Shown one piece after another: positions 38,036 through 50,859 of a stretch of DNA of 64,000 nucleotides (positions are counted from its first letter, which is position 1; each line of letters begins with the position of its first letter). Origin of the DNA: Paraspadella gotoi. Lineage: Eukaryota; Chaetognatha. The translations under genes and the position numbers were made by a program. The notes beneath the pieces were generated by a model that did no database searches, had not been told where the DNA came from, and saw only the letters and a program-made list of their open reading frames with translations. Where the stretch lies: assembly GCA_051294375.1 (NCBI GenBank), contig CM119264.1, positions 9,606,968 to 9,670,967 on the forward strand, given 5' to 3'.

Positions 38036-38605
38036 ACATTTGAAAATAGACCCAATTTCACCCCGAAAAAAAGAGAGGAGAAAGACCCCATTGTTTGAAG
38101 GAACGAGACAGAAAATGGGTAGTATCTTGATCTTTGTATACTGATTTTCTTTTCGTCTGTGACTCATAGTATTTTCATCTTTCTGCAGTGCTGTGGTATT
38201 AAATCTATAAACTTTTCAACCTAACGTGGGCTTTTTAAGTCATTCTAAGGTTCTAGCTGCTCTAAAGCTCGCTTCTGATTGGTTAGTTGTAATCTTGGAG
38301 TGTTGTATATTAAGTGGAGTGGCAGGTCCTGCAGTACTGAAAAGGTTAATTATGGTCTATAATTGATAGTATTCTTGTGAAGAATGATACTAAGGTATAA
38401 TGATCCTTCACCTTCGAATAAGTGATAACATTCCGGCTTTCGGATCACATCTAGCTAGATACAGGCAGGACCGGTAGAATCGAACTTCTGGCACTCGATC
38501 CAAAGCTTGTTTACATTTTTATGGTCGACGCCTTCGAGTGAAACTCGGCGGCGGGGAGACGCGAAAAAATTTGGCCTCTTTTGTTTGCGCGTGCCTGGCT
38601 GCTTT

Positions 38606-38671
<66 letters not shown>

Positions 38672-38795
38672 CGTAGTTCTAAGAGAGTTGTCTGTATTTA
38701 CTCTTCTCTCTCTCCTCTTTCTCTCTCGTCTCTCCCTCTCTCCTCTCTCTCTCTTTATCGGACCTGCGGGNNNNNNNNNNNNNNNNNNNNNNNNN

Positions 38796-38845
<50 letters not shown>

Positions 38846-39340
38846 TCTCCTCTCTCTCTTTATCGGACCTTGCGGTTTTCTGTCTCGTTCCTTCAAAACA
38901 ATGGGGTCTTTCTCCTCTCTTTTTTTCGGGGTGAAATTGGGGTCTATTTTCAAAATTCTCTCTCAAGCAGCCAGGCACGCGCAAAACAAAAGAGGCCAAA
39001 TTTTTTCGCGGTCTCCCCTCGCGCCGAGTTTCACTCGAAGGCGTCGACCATAAAAAATGTAAACAAGCTTTGATCGATGCCGAAATTTTTTGGTCTCCTG
39101 TCGTAATGGCGACGGAATGTTTATACTTATTCGAGGTGAAGATATTATTTTTCTTTATATCAATTATACTGCCATAATTACCTTAGCTCATTAATATACA
39201 AAAATTAAACTCCATAGAGGAGCATTAGAGAGCTAAACCTTAATGATTTAAAAAGCGTTTTAACAACCTCAGAAGGAAATACATAGCTAAAGTGACAAAA
39301 AAAGTGTCAAGTTCAAGATACTACCCATTTATCTTTGGTT
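38036..39340. repeat. Foldback / rearranged inverted repeat III
   Basis: 38511-38600 ('ggtcgacgccttcgagtgaa', 'gcgcgtgcctggctgc') recurs inverted at 38966-39062. 38045-38112 ('acccaatttcaccccgaaa') recurs inverted at 38885-38950. Diverged counterparts of 38120-38500 lie inverted at 39065-39330. The order on the right is not a simple mirror of the left, so at least one further rearrangement or join occurred. CT arrays (38606-38662, 38796-38840) and a 25-N gap occupy the centre. Confidence 0.8.
38771..38795. other. 25-N contig join with repeated flanks
   Basis: 'ctttatcggacctgcgg' just left of the Ns recurs as 'ctttatcggaccttgcgg' 65 bp to the right, so the joined pieces probably overlap. Confidence 0.8.
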
Positions 39341-40630
39341 TAAGACTATCATCCTCTCACGCAACGTATTGGAGGCTTTGAACTATGAGTCAAATTCATC
39401 CCAAAAGACTGAAAAACATAAATAACGGGATGGAAACTCGATATTTTTTTCTTCGGGGTTGTTGTTGCGATATTCGTACGAGTCCTGAAAAAAATTTAAA
39501 TGCTATAAATTTTTTTTCTCAAATATTACATACATTTTCTATCTTTATTGTCGCAATCAAGTTGCAAACATTTCGAGATAAGCCAGGTTCGATCTCGGTA
39601 TCTTTTGATCCGAATTCAGTCCCTCAATCGACTTCGCCAAATCGCCGATGACTCTTTAAGCATTTTCTTTGGCGTCGTCGTCATCATGGTCGTCGACGTT
39701 GTCGTCTCTATCGTCGGAGCCTCGTCACGTATGTTTCTCATTTTTGGCGTCGCGTGATCTTTCGACTTAGAAGATCAAACGCAGAGAAAGAAAATAAAAC
39801 AAAAGACACTGAAAAAGCTTGTTTGTTAATCCGGCTTTTTCATCTTGACTTAAAAATGTAATTAAAAAAAGGAAAATTGTACCTTTTTTTTCCAAACGTC
39901 AAAGTTAAAAAGCTTAACTACTTTGCTATTTGTGAGGTGGAATGTACAGAAATTTCTTAGAAACATAATGATAAAGTGAATAAGTACCGAAGATGCTTTT
40001 AAATTATTGTCCCCTTTTTTTCACGTATTGCTCGTATTTTCAGTCAGTATTCTGCCGTTAGCGGCGGGATGACAAACTAAAAAAACTATACCACACAAAG
40101 ATATGATTGATTCCACACATAAATTCGCCTTTCGCTTTAGCGACTGCGTTACTCGTCTTCTCGTTAACCTTTGACCCCTCGTAAAAAGCTTTTGTCTCGC
40201 GGGAGTCTTTTGAAGAGAGGAGAGGAGGCAATGGAGGCAATGAAGGCATTGCAAAATGGGGAGAATGACAACGTTGTCCGAACTGGAATGGGATGAACTT
40301 TGTACTTTGCCAGTGAAGTCAGGGAAAAAACATTTGGCAAAATAATAATATTACGAAACCGGCATTCATAACGTATACCTCACAAATACCTGCCTAAAAA
40401 TAAACATAAAACAGTTTTTAAATATAACAAAGTTACGGTGTCAACCGCTTTTTTTTTGTCTTGATTTTTGTAATATTCAAAAGCCATAAGCTCGTAAAAC
40501 AACATGCAAGAGACCAACAAGCCGACAAACAGACAAAAGGACAGACCGACAAAGAAAACCCCTGCCCTAAAAGTCAAAAAGCACAAAATTTAACTGACGA
40601 AGACTCCGCTCATTCTCTCCCTTTCTCCAG

Positions 40631-40798
40631 GTTCCCCAGAAAAACCGTCGGTTTGGATCAAATTATCGGGAGGCCTTTTCGAGCGATTCCTGTCCATCGG
40701 GGACACGCCCTTCGACCCTTCCATCGACCCTTCCAAGTTCAATTTCTGGCAGGAAGACAACTTCTACGTCATTCAAGTCAGAAACCTGGATTTCACAG
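40631..40798 (+). CDS. Ig-superfamily protein, exon B: core of Ig domain 1
   Basis: Acceptor ctctccctttctccag, donor GTGAGA. Split codon GGT joins exon A. The exon reads SPEKPSVWIKLSGGLFERFL, with the Trp expected after the first cysteine, then SIGDTPFDPSIDPSKFNFWQ and EDNFYVIQVRNLDFT, the E-F strand region of a V-type Ig domain. It ends in phase 1; the next base pair (AC at 48773) makes the Asp of DAGLYKC. The intron that follows is almost 8 kb. The phase match and completed Ig motif across it strongly support the pairing. Confidence 0.88.
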
Positions 40799-42851
40799 GT
40801 GAGAAGAGAGGCCGACGCGTGAGTGAAGGGGAGGGTGGGCTTGCTGCTGCTGGGAAATAAGGTGAAGGCCCGGCGAGTGTGGGATGAGAGAGTGAGTTTG
40901 ATGCGAGAAAGGGGAAGAAAAGGATAGGTTAAAATGGTGAAGGTCGTCGGGTTTTGTAAAAAGGTAAGGTGAGGTAAGTCGGAAGATAGGAGCGGAATGG
41001 AAAGGGCGAAGAAGAGAAAGAAGAGTATCGATGTGAGTTGAGCCGAGGTGAGGTTTGGTGAGGTTAGGCAAGGTGATGTGAGGTGAGGAGGGCGAGAATT
41101 TATTGTTTTGTGGCGACGGGAGGCGACGAGGGAAGGGCAGGCAATTAGCCCGCGGAAGGCCTAGAGAGAGAGAGACGAGAGACAGAGGAGAGAGGAGAAA
41201 GGAGAGAGAGGAGATCGGAGAGAGAGAGAGAGAGAGAGAGAGACGTTTACGAGGCGCCATTATTTCTACTGTGTTTACGCCCGGTTGACTCGCCAGATCG
41301 AAAAAATGGCCGCCACCGTTAAGCTCAACTTTTGCGCCTTCTAAACTATGTTGTGTTATTTTATTTCGTTAAAAACTTTCTTTCTAATTTACTTTAAAAA
41401 GATATGAACTATATTTGAAACCGCACTGTGTTTCTTTTTTGTTTTGTTTTGTCGATACTTCATACTCTCCTTTTTCCTAATTTGTGTGGTATCTGGTTTT
41501 TTTTTTTCTGTCTTCCTCTCCTAATTATTCCCCTATTCTTCTCATCTTTTTTTACCTACGCCTTCTTTTTCGACCACGAAGTGGATATTAAATCCAGGAG
41601 AGTTTATTACATCCGGGCTCTCGACTTCCGGGACTAGGGTCCGAAAAACACCGAATTTCTCGGAAATCGAGTTTGGCGTAAATCTTAGGATTAAGGAAAG
41701 AAAGACCAAGAGTTTTGGATAAAAATGGGGAAGTGAGATAGTCTTTCGCGAAACTTGGCGATTTTGAGACAACTGTGGGATATTGAGAGAAAAACAATCG
41801 GGAAATCAATTGAGAGAAAACAACTGTGAGATATAGAGAGGAAAACAATCGGGAAAACAATTGGGAACCTAAATGGTCTAATATATGAAATACAGAGAGC
41901 TACTAAACTGAAATTTATTTCTGTTAAACGGACGACAACAACGACAACAATGGATGGGCTAACATCCCGTTCGATGTTTACCGAACCGTGAGCGGAGGCG
42001 TGAATAAAATGTGAGATTTTTTTTCGCCGTTCTCTAAATTATCGTGACGAGCGCTCGGAGGCCTCTCATCCTCGCCATCATTTTGTGAACCTTTGATCCC
42101 ACGATTTTTTTTCACGTCTTCCTGATCTTCTCTTGATCCTCTGCCCAAGTTATCTACTACAATACCTTTTGGTTGACGAGAAAAACTCCTCTTTTGTTCA
42201 TAAGTAATAATAAATAATAATATCTTTAAAAAAAAAACAATTCATTGGTTATTGTCGTCTTAAATATTTATCAAATGTCTTTCGGTTCCTTTAACCCTTT
42301 AACCTTCCTATTAGATAGTAGTTAAAACTCCGTTAAAGAAGTGAATTTCCCTTTCAGCTCACTAAGTATATTGTCAAACTTTGTAATGCGGCGGTTAACG
42401 AACGAGGGAACGCATTCACCACTCGGCCTCCACCACAGAACAACGTGAAATGACGTTCCGTCGCCTATTCCCCCCCCCCCCAAGGTGACATGGACCGTCT
42501 TTTTGGGAAAACAACTTCAAAACAAAAGCAAAGATGAAAAGAAAACAAACGGAACGAAAAGAAACTAATAATCATAGCGTCGAAGATGACGACGACGTTG
42601 ACAACTAGGACGGCAATGACAAAGACTATACGACTTTTCCTTTAGTCGAACCATCATTGATACAATTTTACGAATTACGAATCAAGCTCCTCGTTAAATG
42701 GAATCAATTTCTTCTTTTTTTCCCGATTTTTTAGATTAATTGAAATCTAGTAACTTTTCCCTTTTTGCAAAAATGTAAGGACAAAGCTATAATATATAAT
42801 ATAAATATATAATATAAGTACGAAAACACAAAGGCATTTTACGTTTCGTCA

Positions 42852-42917
<66 letters not shown>

Positions 42918-43839
42918 CTCTATCTCAGCTTCTAGGTTTTAAATTTTTTCAATAGCGCGCTTTGCGGTGAAGTTTCCTGTTCAATTTGTTCCTAATTATC
43001 ATGATGCCATTCGTCGTCGTCGTCGTCGTCATATTCTTCTTCTTCTTCTTTTACTTCGTCGACGTTATCGTCTTCCTTCGCTGAGGTCTTATTCGTCTTC
43101 ATTAAAACTTCGTTAAAGAATCAAATTTGGTTTTGTTTTTCATAATCAGAAACAAAACAAAAGATAAAATTCGCGTTTTCGTGAGTAAAATTCTCGGCGG
43201 CTTACTTCTTCCGACGACGACAACGAGTGAATAAATTGAGTGAATTAGCAAGTGAAATCGCTCTTTGAGAGAGAGAGAAAGAGAGAGAGAAAAATAGGGA
43301 GTGATTAATTAAAGAAAGTAATGAATGTATTGTTCTCTATTGGAGTGGCTCTGACAGTGGATAATTCATTCAAAGAAAACCTGTCGAGTACAGGGCGTTA
43401 CTCGGACACAGGGAATTCCAGATTACCTTGTATCTTTCGCAAAGTCCTTCGCCATTTTCCTTTTTTTTTTTGCTTTAAAGGAAAGGAATCTGCATATGCC
43501 CTAGCTTTCACAACATCTGCATAAGCGTTTGCTTTGCAGAACATCTGCTCACATCTGAATTTCTATTGCATTATTATGAATATTTGCTGACTCGTTGACC
43601 TTTTTCTTAGACCCGCGGACATCGCGAGAGCTTTTTCTTTTCTTTTAAAATCTCCTTTCTCGTCCAGTTATAGATATTTTCTTAATCTTTATCGACGCAT
43701 CATTGTTGTATTCGGTATTGTTGACTTTGTTAGTTTTCATCTTATCATTGGTACTACTGAACCGCTATGACCTGTCGAACTTGTCTTTCTTTTTCTTTCC
43801 CATTTTCTTTTCTTTCTAGGCTTGTTTGTTTAAATCTTT

Positions 43840-43936
43840 CTCTCTCTCTTTCTCTCTCTCTCTCCATCTCTCTCATCTCTCTTCTCTCTCTCTCTCTATC
43901 TCTCTCTCTCTCTCCTCTTTCTTTTTCTTTCTTTCT

Positions 43937-44024
<88 letters not shown>
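43840..44024. repeat. (CT)n microsatellite, about 185 bp
   Basis: CT with a few T-rich interruptions in the left half and about 85 bp pure at the right end. Confidence 0.95.
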
Positions 44025-44027
<3 letters not shown>

Positions 44028-44406
44028 TCGCTCTTCCTACTTTTTCATAAATCTCCAAAAAAGCATCTCTCTTCTCTGCTTTGATAAAATCGTGAATATG
44101 CGCATAAAGCAATTCCCTTCCTTTTTTCATCATTTCTTTTTGAATCTTTACTATGGATACTCATTCTCCTTTCTTTACTTTTTTCTCTATAAAAAAAAAC
44201 GACGAATGGATTTTTTTTCCTGTCTTTCTCATTTTTCCCCTTTTTTATTTTTATATTTTCTTCCCTTATTTTTTTTTCCTTTTCTTTTTTTCTTCCCTTA
44301 TTCTTGCCGGTTCTTTAGATTTTCCTGCTCTAGGGCCTTTTTTCCTGTTTCTCCAGGGACCCTTGATCTTTCCCCAATTTGTGAAACGTGAGACACTCTC
44401 CTCTGC

Positions 44407-44410
<4 letters not shown>

Positions 44411-44502
<92 letters not shown>

Positions 44503-44788
44503 TCTCTTCCGTCTTTGTCAAATTATTTTCCTTTTACTACCTTCAGCCAGTTCCACATAAATAATAATAGAAAGACTGTTCGTTGTTAATTTCCCTTTTA
44601 ACTCATAATCGGAGCAAAACTGTCATTTCAAGATTTTTTTTTCCTACGACAAAGTCTTGAGCCGAGCTCCTATTAAATTTTTATCTCTTGTTTTTTCGAG
44701 CCTCATGACAAATAAATGGAATGAATATGACATATCAACGCGAGACACGTTTCGCTTTGCCAACAGAGGGAGAGAGAGAAAGAGAGTA

Positions 44789-44851
<63 letters not shown>
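44411..44851. repeat. Convergent (CT)n and (GA)n arrays
   Basis: Pure CT at 44411-44499 and GA at 44768-44851 are complementary and separated by about 270 bp. Confidence 0.93.
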
Positions 44852-45368
44852 GGAACAAAGAAGATCTGCAAGTCTATGTTTGATAATAGACCACATTTTA
44901 TTTGCAATTTTTTTTAAAAGCACTAATGTTACTTTAATATATACTTTAATACTTTTTACCAGTAATAGTAATTTGCCAAGATCTAAGACATCACTGCAAC
45001 CACTGCTCTTTGTAGAGTCTGCCACTGCTCGGAGATAAAAATAAAATGAATGAATAAGATGAAGTATTAAAAAAAAAGGAAAAAAATGAGGAGACAGTGT
45101 CACTGAGACCTTCGAGAAAGAGGAAAAGGAAGAGAAATAGAAAGAATGGAAGAATGCGTTGATGAGGAAGAGGAGCAGCAGCTTTGATTGGTCTCTCGTC
45201 AGTCTTTCTTTTTCTCACGCTCAGAAATCCCGCGCATTAAGGAAAAAGAATAATAAATTCAAAGGCGGAATTTTGCAAATTCTGCTATGGTAATGTTAAA
45301 AATAAATTATATGTACATAGTGAATTAGGATAGATAAACTACTCAAAAAATATCGGGTTATAGAGAGT

Positions 45369-45413
<45 letters not shown>

Positions 45414-45414
45414 A

Positions 45415-45446
<32 letters not shown>

Positions 45447-45467
45447 AAAAAAAGTTAAAGAAAGAAA

Positions 45468-45515
<48 letters not shown>

Positions 45516-45519
45516 ACGA

Positions 45520-45563
<44 letters not shown>

Positions 45564-45626
45564 GAGAAAGAAAGAAAGAAAGTTAAAGAAAGAAAGAAAG
45601 TTAAAGAAAGAAAGTTAAAGAAAGTT
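45369..45626. repeat. (GAAA)n microsatellite, about 255 bp
   Basis: GAAA units with a GTTAAA variant recurring near 45452, 45582, 45600 and 45615, giving a higher-order texture at the 3' end. Confidence 0.95.
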
Positions 45627-46936
45627 AGAGCAGAGGGATAAAGAAGGAGGAGAGAACTTGGAATTCCCGAACAAATAGATTTTCAATAACTAAGTCGGGC
45701 GCGTGGTTTACGTGAATAGGTCCAATTAATTTTTTTTTTTTTACTCTCTCTACAATTTTTTTTCTTCGTTATAAGACGGAATAAATTTGCTTAATAATAT
45801 CCTCATCCTTTATTAATGCGTAATTTCATGATATATATATTTTGATGCCCATTGGTCCAAAATGTTACTATATTCTCTCTTAATTACATAAGACTCTTAT
45901 GTAATTTTTTTTCAAGGGTAAAACGTTTTATTTTCCTTTTTTTCGTGTGAGCAGATGCTTTCCAACATTTCTGTCCTTTTCTTTCCGAATTCGCAAAAAT
46001 TCTTTTTCATTTGTGCTTGTACCCTATTCGAGAACTCCCTCATCCTTTCATCCTTTTTCTCCCCCCCCCCACCCTCACCGCCGCCATCCTTCTTTCCGCC
46101 CTAAATCCCATCGCCTCTCTCCCTTTCTCTCCCTTTTTTTTTCACGCAAACGCCTCCTATGTGATACCATCACGTGACACTTATTCACCATTTGCATAAT
46201 TTCTCTCATCAGCTTTTTTCTCTCTTCCTTTCATCCCGGAAATGACGCTTCACGTCTCCATATCCTTTTCAAGGGAGATATTTTTTTTTCCCTCCTCGAT
46301 CCTTGAAGTAACCGTCTCTTTAGCGGCGACGGGAAAGACAACAACGAAAACAACAAAAAACTGAAATTAATATAAATATAAAACGAGGGACTTTTAAACC
46401 GTTTATATGTCTAATAAAAAAAGTTGTTTTTTTTTTATCAGTAAAAGAAAATTCTTTAAACTGGGAATTTTTCCTCGACTAATGCGAGAAAGAGCACTTT
46501 CGGATTAATTTCCTTTTACAATTCCGACAAACTTCTAAACATATTGCTTTTATCGGCTCTTTCAAAGTGACTTATTTATGTGGTTGTTTCAAAAATCAAA
46601 CTACAATACCCCGTTGCAATATCGAGTTATAAAGTCCTTTTTCGTATGCTAATTAGTTCAATCTATGTATTCTCTTCTTTATCTATCAACATGAATGAAT
46701 TTGTTTAATTTCCTCCCGATAATTTTTATTTAAACTACTTTCACTTCATGTTTTTCTTCTTACTTTTTTCTCTCTTTACTCATTTCATCTTTATTCACTC
46801 TCTTTTTTCTCTTTTCCCTTTTCTTCGGAGTCCCTCTTTATTTTTCTACGATTCCCCGATTCTCTGCGGCATCTTTTGGCTCACGATGTCTTTCAGCAAA
46901 GATCCGCCTTCCATTCTCTTAAATCTCGCTCTCGGC

Positions 46937-46940
<4 letters not shown>

Positions 46941-46970
<30 letters not shown>

Positions 46971-46975
46971 TCTCT

Positions 46976-47023
<48 letters not shown>

Positions 47024-47182
47024 CTCTCCCTCTCTCTTTCTCTCCTCTTTTCTCTCTTTTTTCTTTCTCTCTCTCTCTCTCTCTTTCCGGTCACTTCGTT
47101 TTTTGCTTTCATCTCTCAATAAGCTTCTCAGTTATTTCTTAGGCATTTTAATCTCCGTTTGTCTTTCTCCCATCATCATTGC

Positions 47183-47263
<81 letters not shown>

Positions 47264-47271
47264 TCCTCTCC
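46941..47271. repeat. Two (CT)n arrays
   Basis: CT-rich runs at 46941-47089 and 47193-47271, same polarity, with a unique 100-bp spacer. Confidence 0.93.
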
Positions 47272-48704
47272 CTTTCCCTCTCCCTGCCATACTAGACCCT
47301 CCGAGAGATTCATTAAAACTCATTGTCACTTCTCACTCAAATCATATCAACAAACATGGACTCAAATCGGGCCAGAACAACCTGATTATCACGGTGGCTT
47401 TCTGTCACTCAACAGTTTCCCGACCCCATTTCCCTCCCCCGCTCCGCCCACTTTTCAACGCCATTTATCTCGCCTTTTTTCCTTTTCTTTCCTCCTTCTC
47501 TCTCTCTCCCTTTATTTCCTTTTTCACTATCTCCCACTTCATTCCACTCTTATCCACACGAGACAATTTTAAGTTACATTTACTTTTTAGTGTTTACACC
47601 AAATGCCCCAAAACCCCGAAGCACATTGGGAAATGGAAAATCAATAGTATTTTGTCTTTAAAAAATACGTTTTAACCTTCATGACTTATATCTCGATGGG
47701 GTTTTTTTTGTTTTGTTCTTCCAACCATACGATGCGTATATATATTTTTTCCTATGCTCAAGGCGTTTTGTTGTTTAAACTACAATTTTTATGATTTCCT
47801 TATTGATATTTTTTCCAGAGGGCTTTATTCCTTTTACTCAACCTCCAGAGATTCTTCGTCTCTCGCGCACTCTTCAGTTATTGCGTTTCCCTTTGCAGGC
47901 TTCCATTTTCGAGATGTTGGTATCTTAGCGCCGTTACACTTCATTTACAGTTCTTTCTTTCATCTTACTTTTTGCATTGTCTCTTTAAAACGACTTTTTC
48001 TCTCTTTTTCACTCTTTCTCACTTTTTCTCTGTCTCTCTTTCTCAATTTCTCTTTTTCTCTCTTTTTCATTCTTTCTTTTTTTTTCTCTTTCTCTCTTTC
48101 TCACTTTCTCTCTTTCTCTCTTTTTTACTTTCTCTCTTTCTCTCTTTCTCACTTTCTCTCTTTCTGTCTTTATCACTTTCTCTCTCTCTCTCGCTCTCTG
48201 TCTCTCTTCCCCTTTCTTTTTCTTTCCAACTTCTCGAACGATATTTCTGGGTCACTCGCACGAATGATCCTTTCCTCCGCTTTCCTCCGTTTTTGTTCTC
48301 TTCTTTTCGCCGAAAATAACGACGTCGACGTCTATGACGGCGAAAACAGTAGTATATATATTAATAGTATATATATAATAAAACAGTAGTATATATATTA
48401 ATAGTATATATTAGTAGTATATATATTAATAATAGTATTATGAGTAGACACGTGACAAAAAACAATAACAGCTACAACAACCCCTGAAACAACAGCAACA
48501 GTATCAGAGACTGCTGTTAAAAAGTTCAATGAAATGTAAAAAGGGCCATTATATTAAAAAAACCATGAAAAGGAAAGGCAAGAAGGATAGTATGAAAGAG
48601 AGAAAAAGAAAGATTGGTCAGCTGAAAGTTAAGAAATGGCGGAGTCAGCAATCGAGGTTTTTCGTGATGAAATGTCGAGAACAGGCGACTGAATGTGAAT
48701 GCAA

Positions 48705-48705
<1 letters not shown>

Positions 48706-48770
<65 letters not shown>
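48706..48770 (+). repeat. (TC)n microsatellite forming a splice-acceptor pyrimidine tract
   Basis: 65 bp of pure TC immediately followed by the AG (48771-48772) that precedes exon C. Confidence 0.92.
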
Positions 48771-48772
<2 letters not shown>

Positions 48773-48932
48773 ACGCTGGACTCTACAAATGCGGCAACGT
48801 GATCTCGGCCGAGGTCACGGTCGTCGGGTTTCCAACCTGCACTCCTAAGACTCTCACCCTGAAGGAAGGAGTCGAGACCCGCATCGCTTGTCAAGTCATG
48901 GTGCAAGGACCGCAGAAGATTCAGGTCTTTTG
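48773..48932 (+). CDS. Ig-superfamily protein, exon C: end of Ig domain 1, start of domain 2
   Basis: Opens with the diagnostic Ig signature DAGLYKCGNVISAEVTVVG (second cysteine and G strand of domain 1). FPTCTPKTLTLKEGVETRIA CQVMVQGPQKIQVFW then carries the first cysteine and core Trp of domain 2, plus an extra cysteine in PTCTP. It ends in phase 2 before GTAAGT. The acceptor AG is fused directly to a 65-bp (TC)n microsatellite that serves as the polypyrimidine tract. Confidence 0.9.
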
Positions 48933-49116
48933 GTAAGTTTAAGGGTGAAGCTCGGAGAAGACTCAAGTCTTTCGAAAGTCATCGGTCAAGGCCCATGAAA
49001 GATTCGTCTTTTGGTTCGGCGTCTCTTTGATCGAATAAAATTAGAGAAAAAAGAGAATTAGAAAAACTGAAAAAAACTCCTACCCAACCAACTCTCCCTT
49101 CCAAACTCTTCTCAAG

Positions 49117-49310
49117 GCACAAGACGGACGGCGACGCCGCTCCCGCCCCCAAATCCCGCGGTGCCAAAGTTTCCATCCAACACTCGATGACGCCGTCTTT
49201 CAGCGCCGGGCGACGCGGGGGCGATGGCGCCGGCGACAACAGACTCGGCCAGAGCTACAAATACGGAAACTACACGGTCAACGCCCTTCCCTTTAAGCCT
49301 TTCTACACTG
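49117..49310 (+). CDS. Ig-superfamily protein, exon D: middle of Ig domain 2
   Basis: Acceptor cttctcaag; completes the Trp codon, then HKTDGDAAPAPKSRGAKVSI, a Gly/Arg/Asp-rich loop (SAGRRGGDGAGDN) and SYKYGNYTVNALPFKPFYT. It contains the potential N-glycosylation site NYT. It ends in phase 1 at GTGAGC. The loop is longer than in a standard C2/I-set domain. GC content is high relative to the surrounding introns. Confidence 0.88.
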
Positions 49311-49581
49311 GTGAGCCGAGACTGACGACTTGAGCCGAGGCCCTTTGACAATCGTCGTCGTCGTCGTCTTCGTCGTCGTTTTTTTTCGTATATCTTGTTT
49401 CAATTAATCGTTTTTGTCAATTAAGGAATTTAATTAAGAAGGATATTTTCCTTTTCTCTCTCTCTCTCTCACTCTGCTTTTCTCGCTTTCTATTTTTCTT
49501 TCCATGCTTCCTTCTTTCCTCTTTTTTCAAATCTTTTCTCCTTATTTGCTCCTTCTTTCCATCTCATGTTCATCCAATCAG

Positions 49582-49709
49582 ACAACGGCAAAATCCTCCA
49601 ATGCCGAATCGAAGCAACTAAATATTGGAACTCGTCTTACCTGCTTCCGTCCTGCGGATTTGGCAACATCGACGTCAAGTTCAAGCCTCACCTTCTCTGC
49701 GCCTCTGAG
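49582..49709 (+). CDS. Ig-superfamily protein, exon E: end of Ig domain 2
   Basis: Acceptor catccaatcag; the split codon gives Asp, then NGKILQCRIEATKYWNSSYL with the second cysteine of domain 2 and an NSS glycosylation site. LPSCGFGNIDVKFKPHLLCA SE follows, ending in phase 0 at GTAAGT. The extra cysteine in PSCGF could pair with the one in PTCTP (exon C), giving a second disulfide; this is an inference. The start of the third-domain linker (LLCASE) is included. Confidence 0.88.
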
Positions 49710-49880
49710 GTAAGTCAGTTTGCCCCGACTCGTTATGAGGGACGGAAAAGAAGAAAAGAAGTCTGAATAGAGTCAGATGCTATGGGAAAAGGTCACTGGA
49801 GCGGAGGGCCTAGAGGAAGAGGTGACATAAAATAACGAAAGAAATATTTTTGTTTCAAATTCTCTCATTTTTTATTTCAT

Positions 49881-50091
49881 TTTTTATTTTATTTTATTTT
49901 ATTTTATTTTATTTTATTTTATTTTATTTTATTTTATTTTCTTTTCTTTTCTTTTCTTTTCTTTTCTTTTCTTTTCTTTTCTTTTCTTTTCTTTTCTTTT
50001 CTTTTCTTTTCTTTTCTTTTCTTTTCTTTTCTTTTCTTTTCTTTTCTTTTCTTTTCTTTTCTTTTCTTTTCTTTTCTTTTCTTTTTTTTTT
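49881..50091. repeat. Compound pentanucleotide array (ATTTT)12-(CTTTT)28
   Basis: Twelve ATTTT units (49881-49940) switch in register to 28 CTTTT units (49941-50080), then a T-run. It lies within the Ig-gene intron 49710-50589. Confidence 0.97.
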
Positions 50092-50414
50092 CATTTTTGG
50101 GGAGAGAATAAAGCGAGTTAGCGACAACCTCGCGAAAACAAAAACCAAAATGAAACAAAAATAAAAATAAAAAAAAAACCTACATAAGTCATGACTAAAT
50201 GTTTTTCCTTCCGGCTTTTGTTTTACGGAGACGACGATAGATGGCGCTAACCTAAAATAAAAGAAGACGGGAAAGGGAACAATTAAAAAAAAAGAAACGA
50301 GGGAACAAAAAAAAGAAACAGAAACTAATTTAAGCAATAAAAATCTTTTCTTTGTGCTTAATTTCCTCAACTCCTCTCTGAAAAGTCTCGATTTTTAAAG
50401 TGGAGACTGGGAAA

Positions 50415-50548
<134 letters not shown>

Positions 50549-50589
50549 AAAATGGTTTCATTTTTTTATTCTTTTTCTTTGCTTTTTAG

Positions 50590-50696
50590 GTTTCAGCTTA
50601 TGAAGAGGAGGAAGTTTATAACATTTCCTGCACCATTAAATCCAATCCCTTGGTTTCCCCTAACAACATCGTTCTGCAAATTCTTCATAACCAAGG
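50590..50696 (+). CDS. Ig-superfamily protein, exon F: start of Ig domain 3
   Basis: After acceptor ctttttag the phase-0 frame reads VSAYEEEEVYNISCTIKSNP then LVSPNNIVLQILHNQG, a typical B-C strand region with its cysteine, NIS glycosylation site and the 'SNP' turn. It ends in phase 2 at GTGAGA. The next exon, which must begin with one base completing a Gly codon, was not identified with confidence. The protein is therefore incomplete at its C-terminus, and whether it has a membrane segment is unknown. A 130-bp GA array ends about 40 bp upstream of the acceptor. Confidence 0.83.
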
Positions 50697-50820
50697 GTGA
50701 GATTAAAGCAGTTGTTAACGCTTTTTATGACGGAAAACCGGCGGTGTTGCGCTTGCTGATGGACGAGAGAGAGAGAGAGAAGAGAGAGAGGAGAGTAGAG
50801 AGAGATGAGAGAGAGAGAAG

Positions 50821-50859
<39 letters not shown>

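Larger units (their letters stand above)
36335..40630 (+). other. Intron of the Ig gene (4.3 kb)
   Basis: Bounded by GTGAGT and ...ctttctccag. It contains a (GAC)n tract (36966-37022), AT-rich DNA, the foldback III arms at 38036-38600 and 38880-39340, CT arrays and a 25-N gap (38771-38795). No exon is supported. Confidence 0.75.
40799..48772 (+). other. Intron of the Ig gene (8.0 kb) packed with microsatellites
   Basis: Contains GA/CT arrays near 41163-41243, 42858-42920, 43840-44024, 44411-44499, 44768-44851, 46941-47089, 47193-47271 and 48000-48205, a (GAAA)n array at 45369-45626, CGT triplets near 43012 and a C-run near 42471. 42990-43200 and 48300-48450 are AT/TA-rich. No additional exon is supported on either strand. 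Confidence 0.75.

Noticed and set aside
45369-45626. A CRISPR-like regular array
   Set aside because: It is a (GAAA)n microsatellite; no spaced direct repeats with unique spacers exist anywhere in the window, and the genome is eukaryotic.
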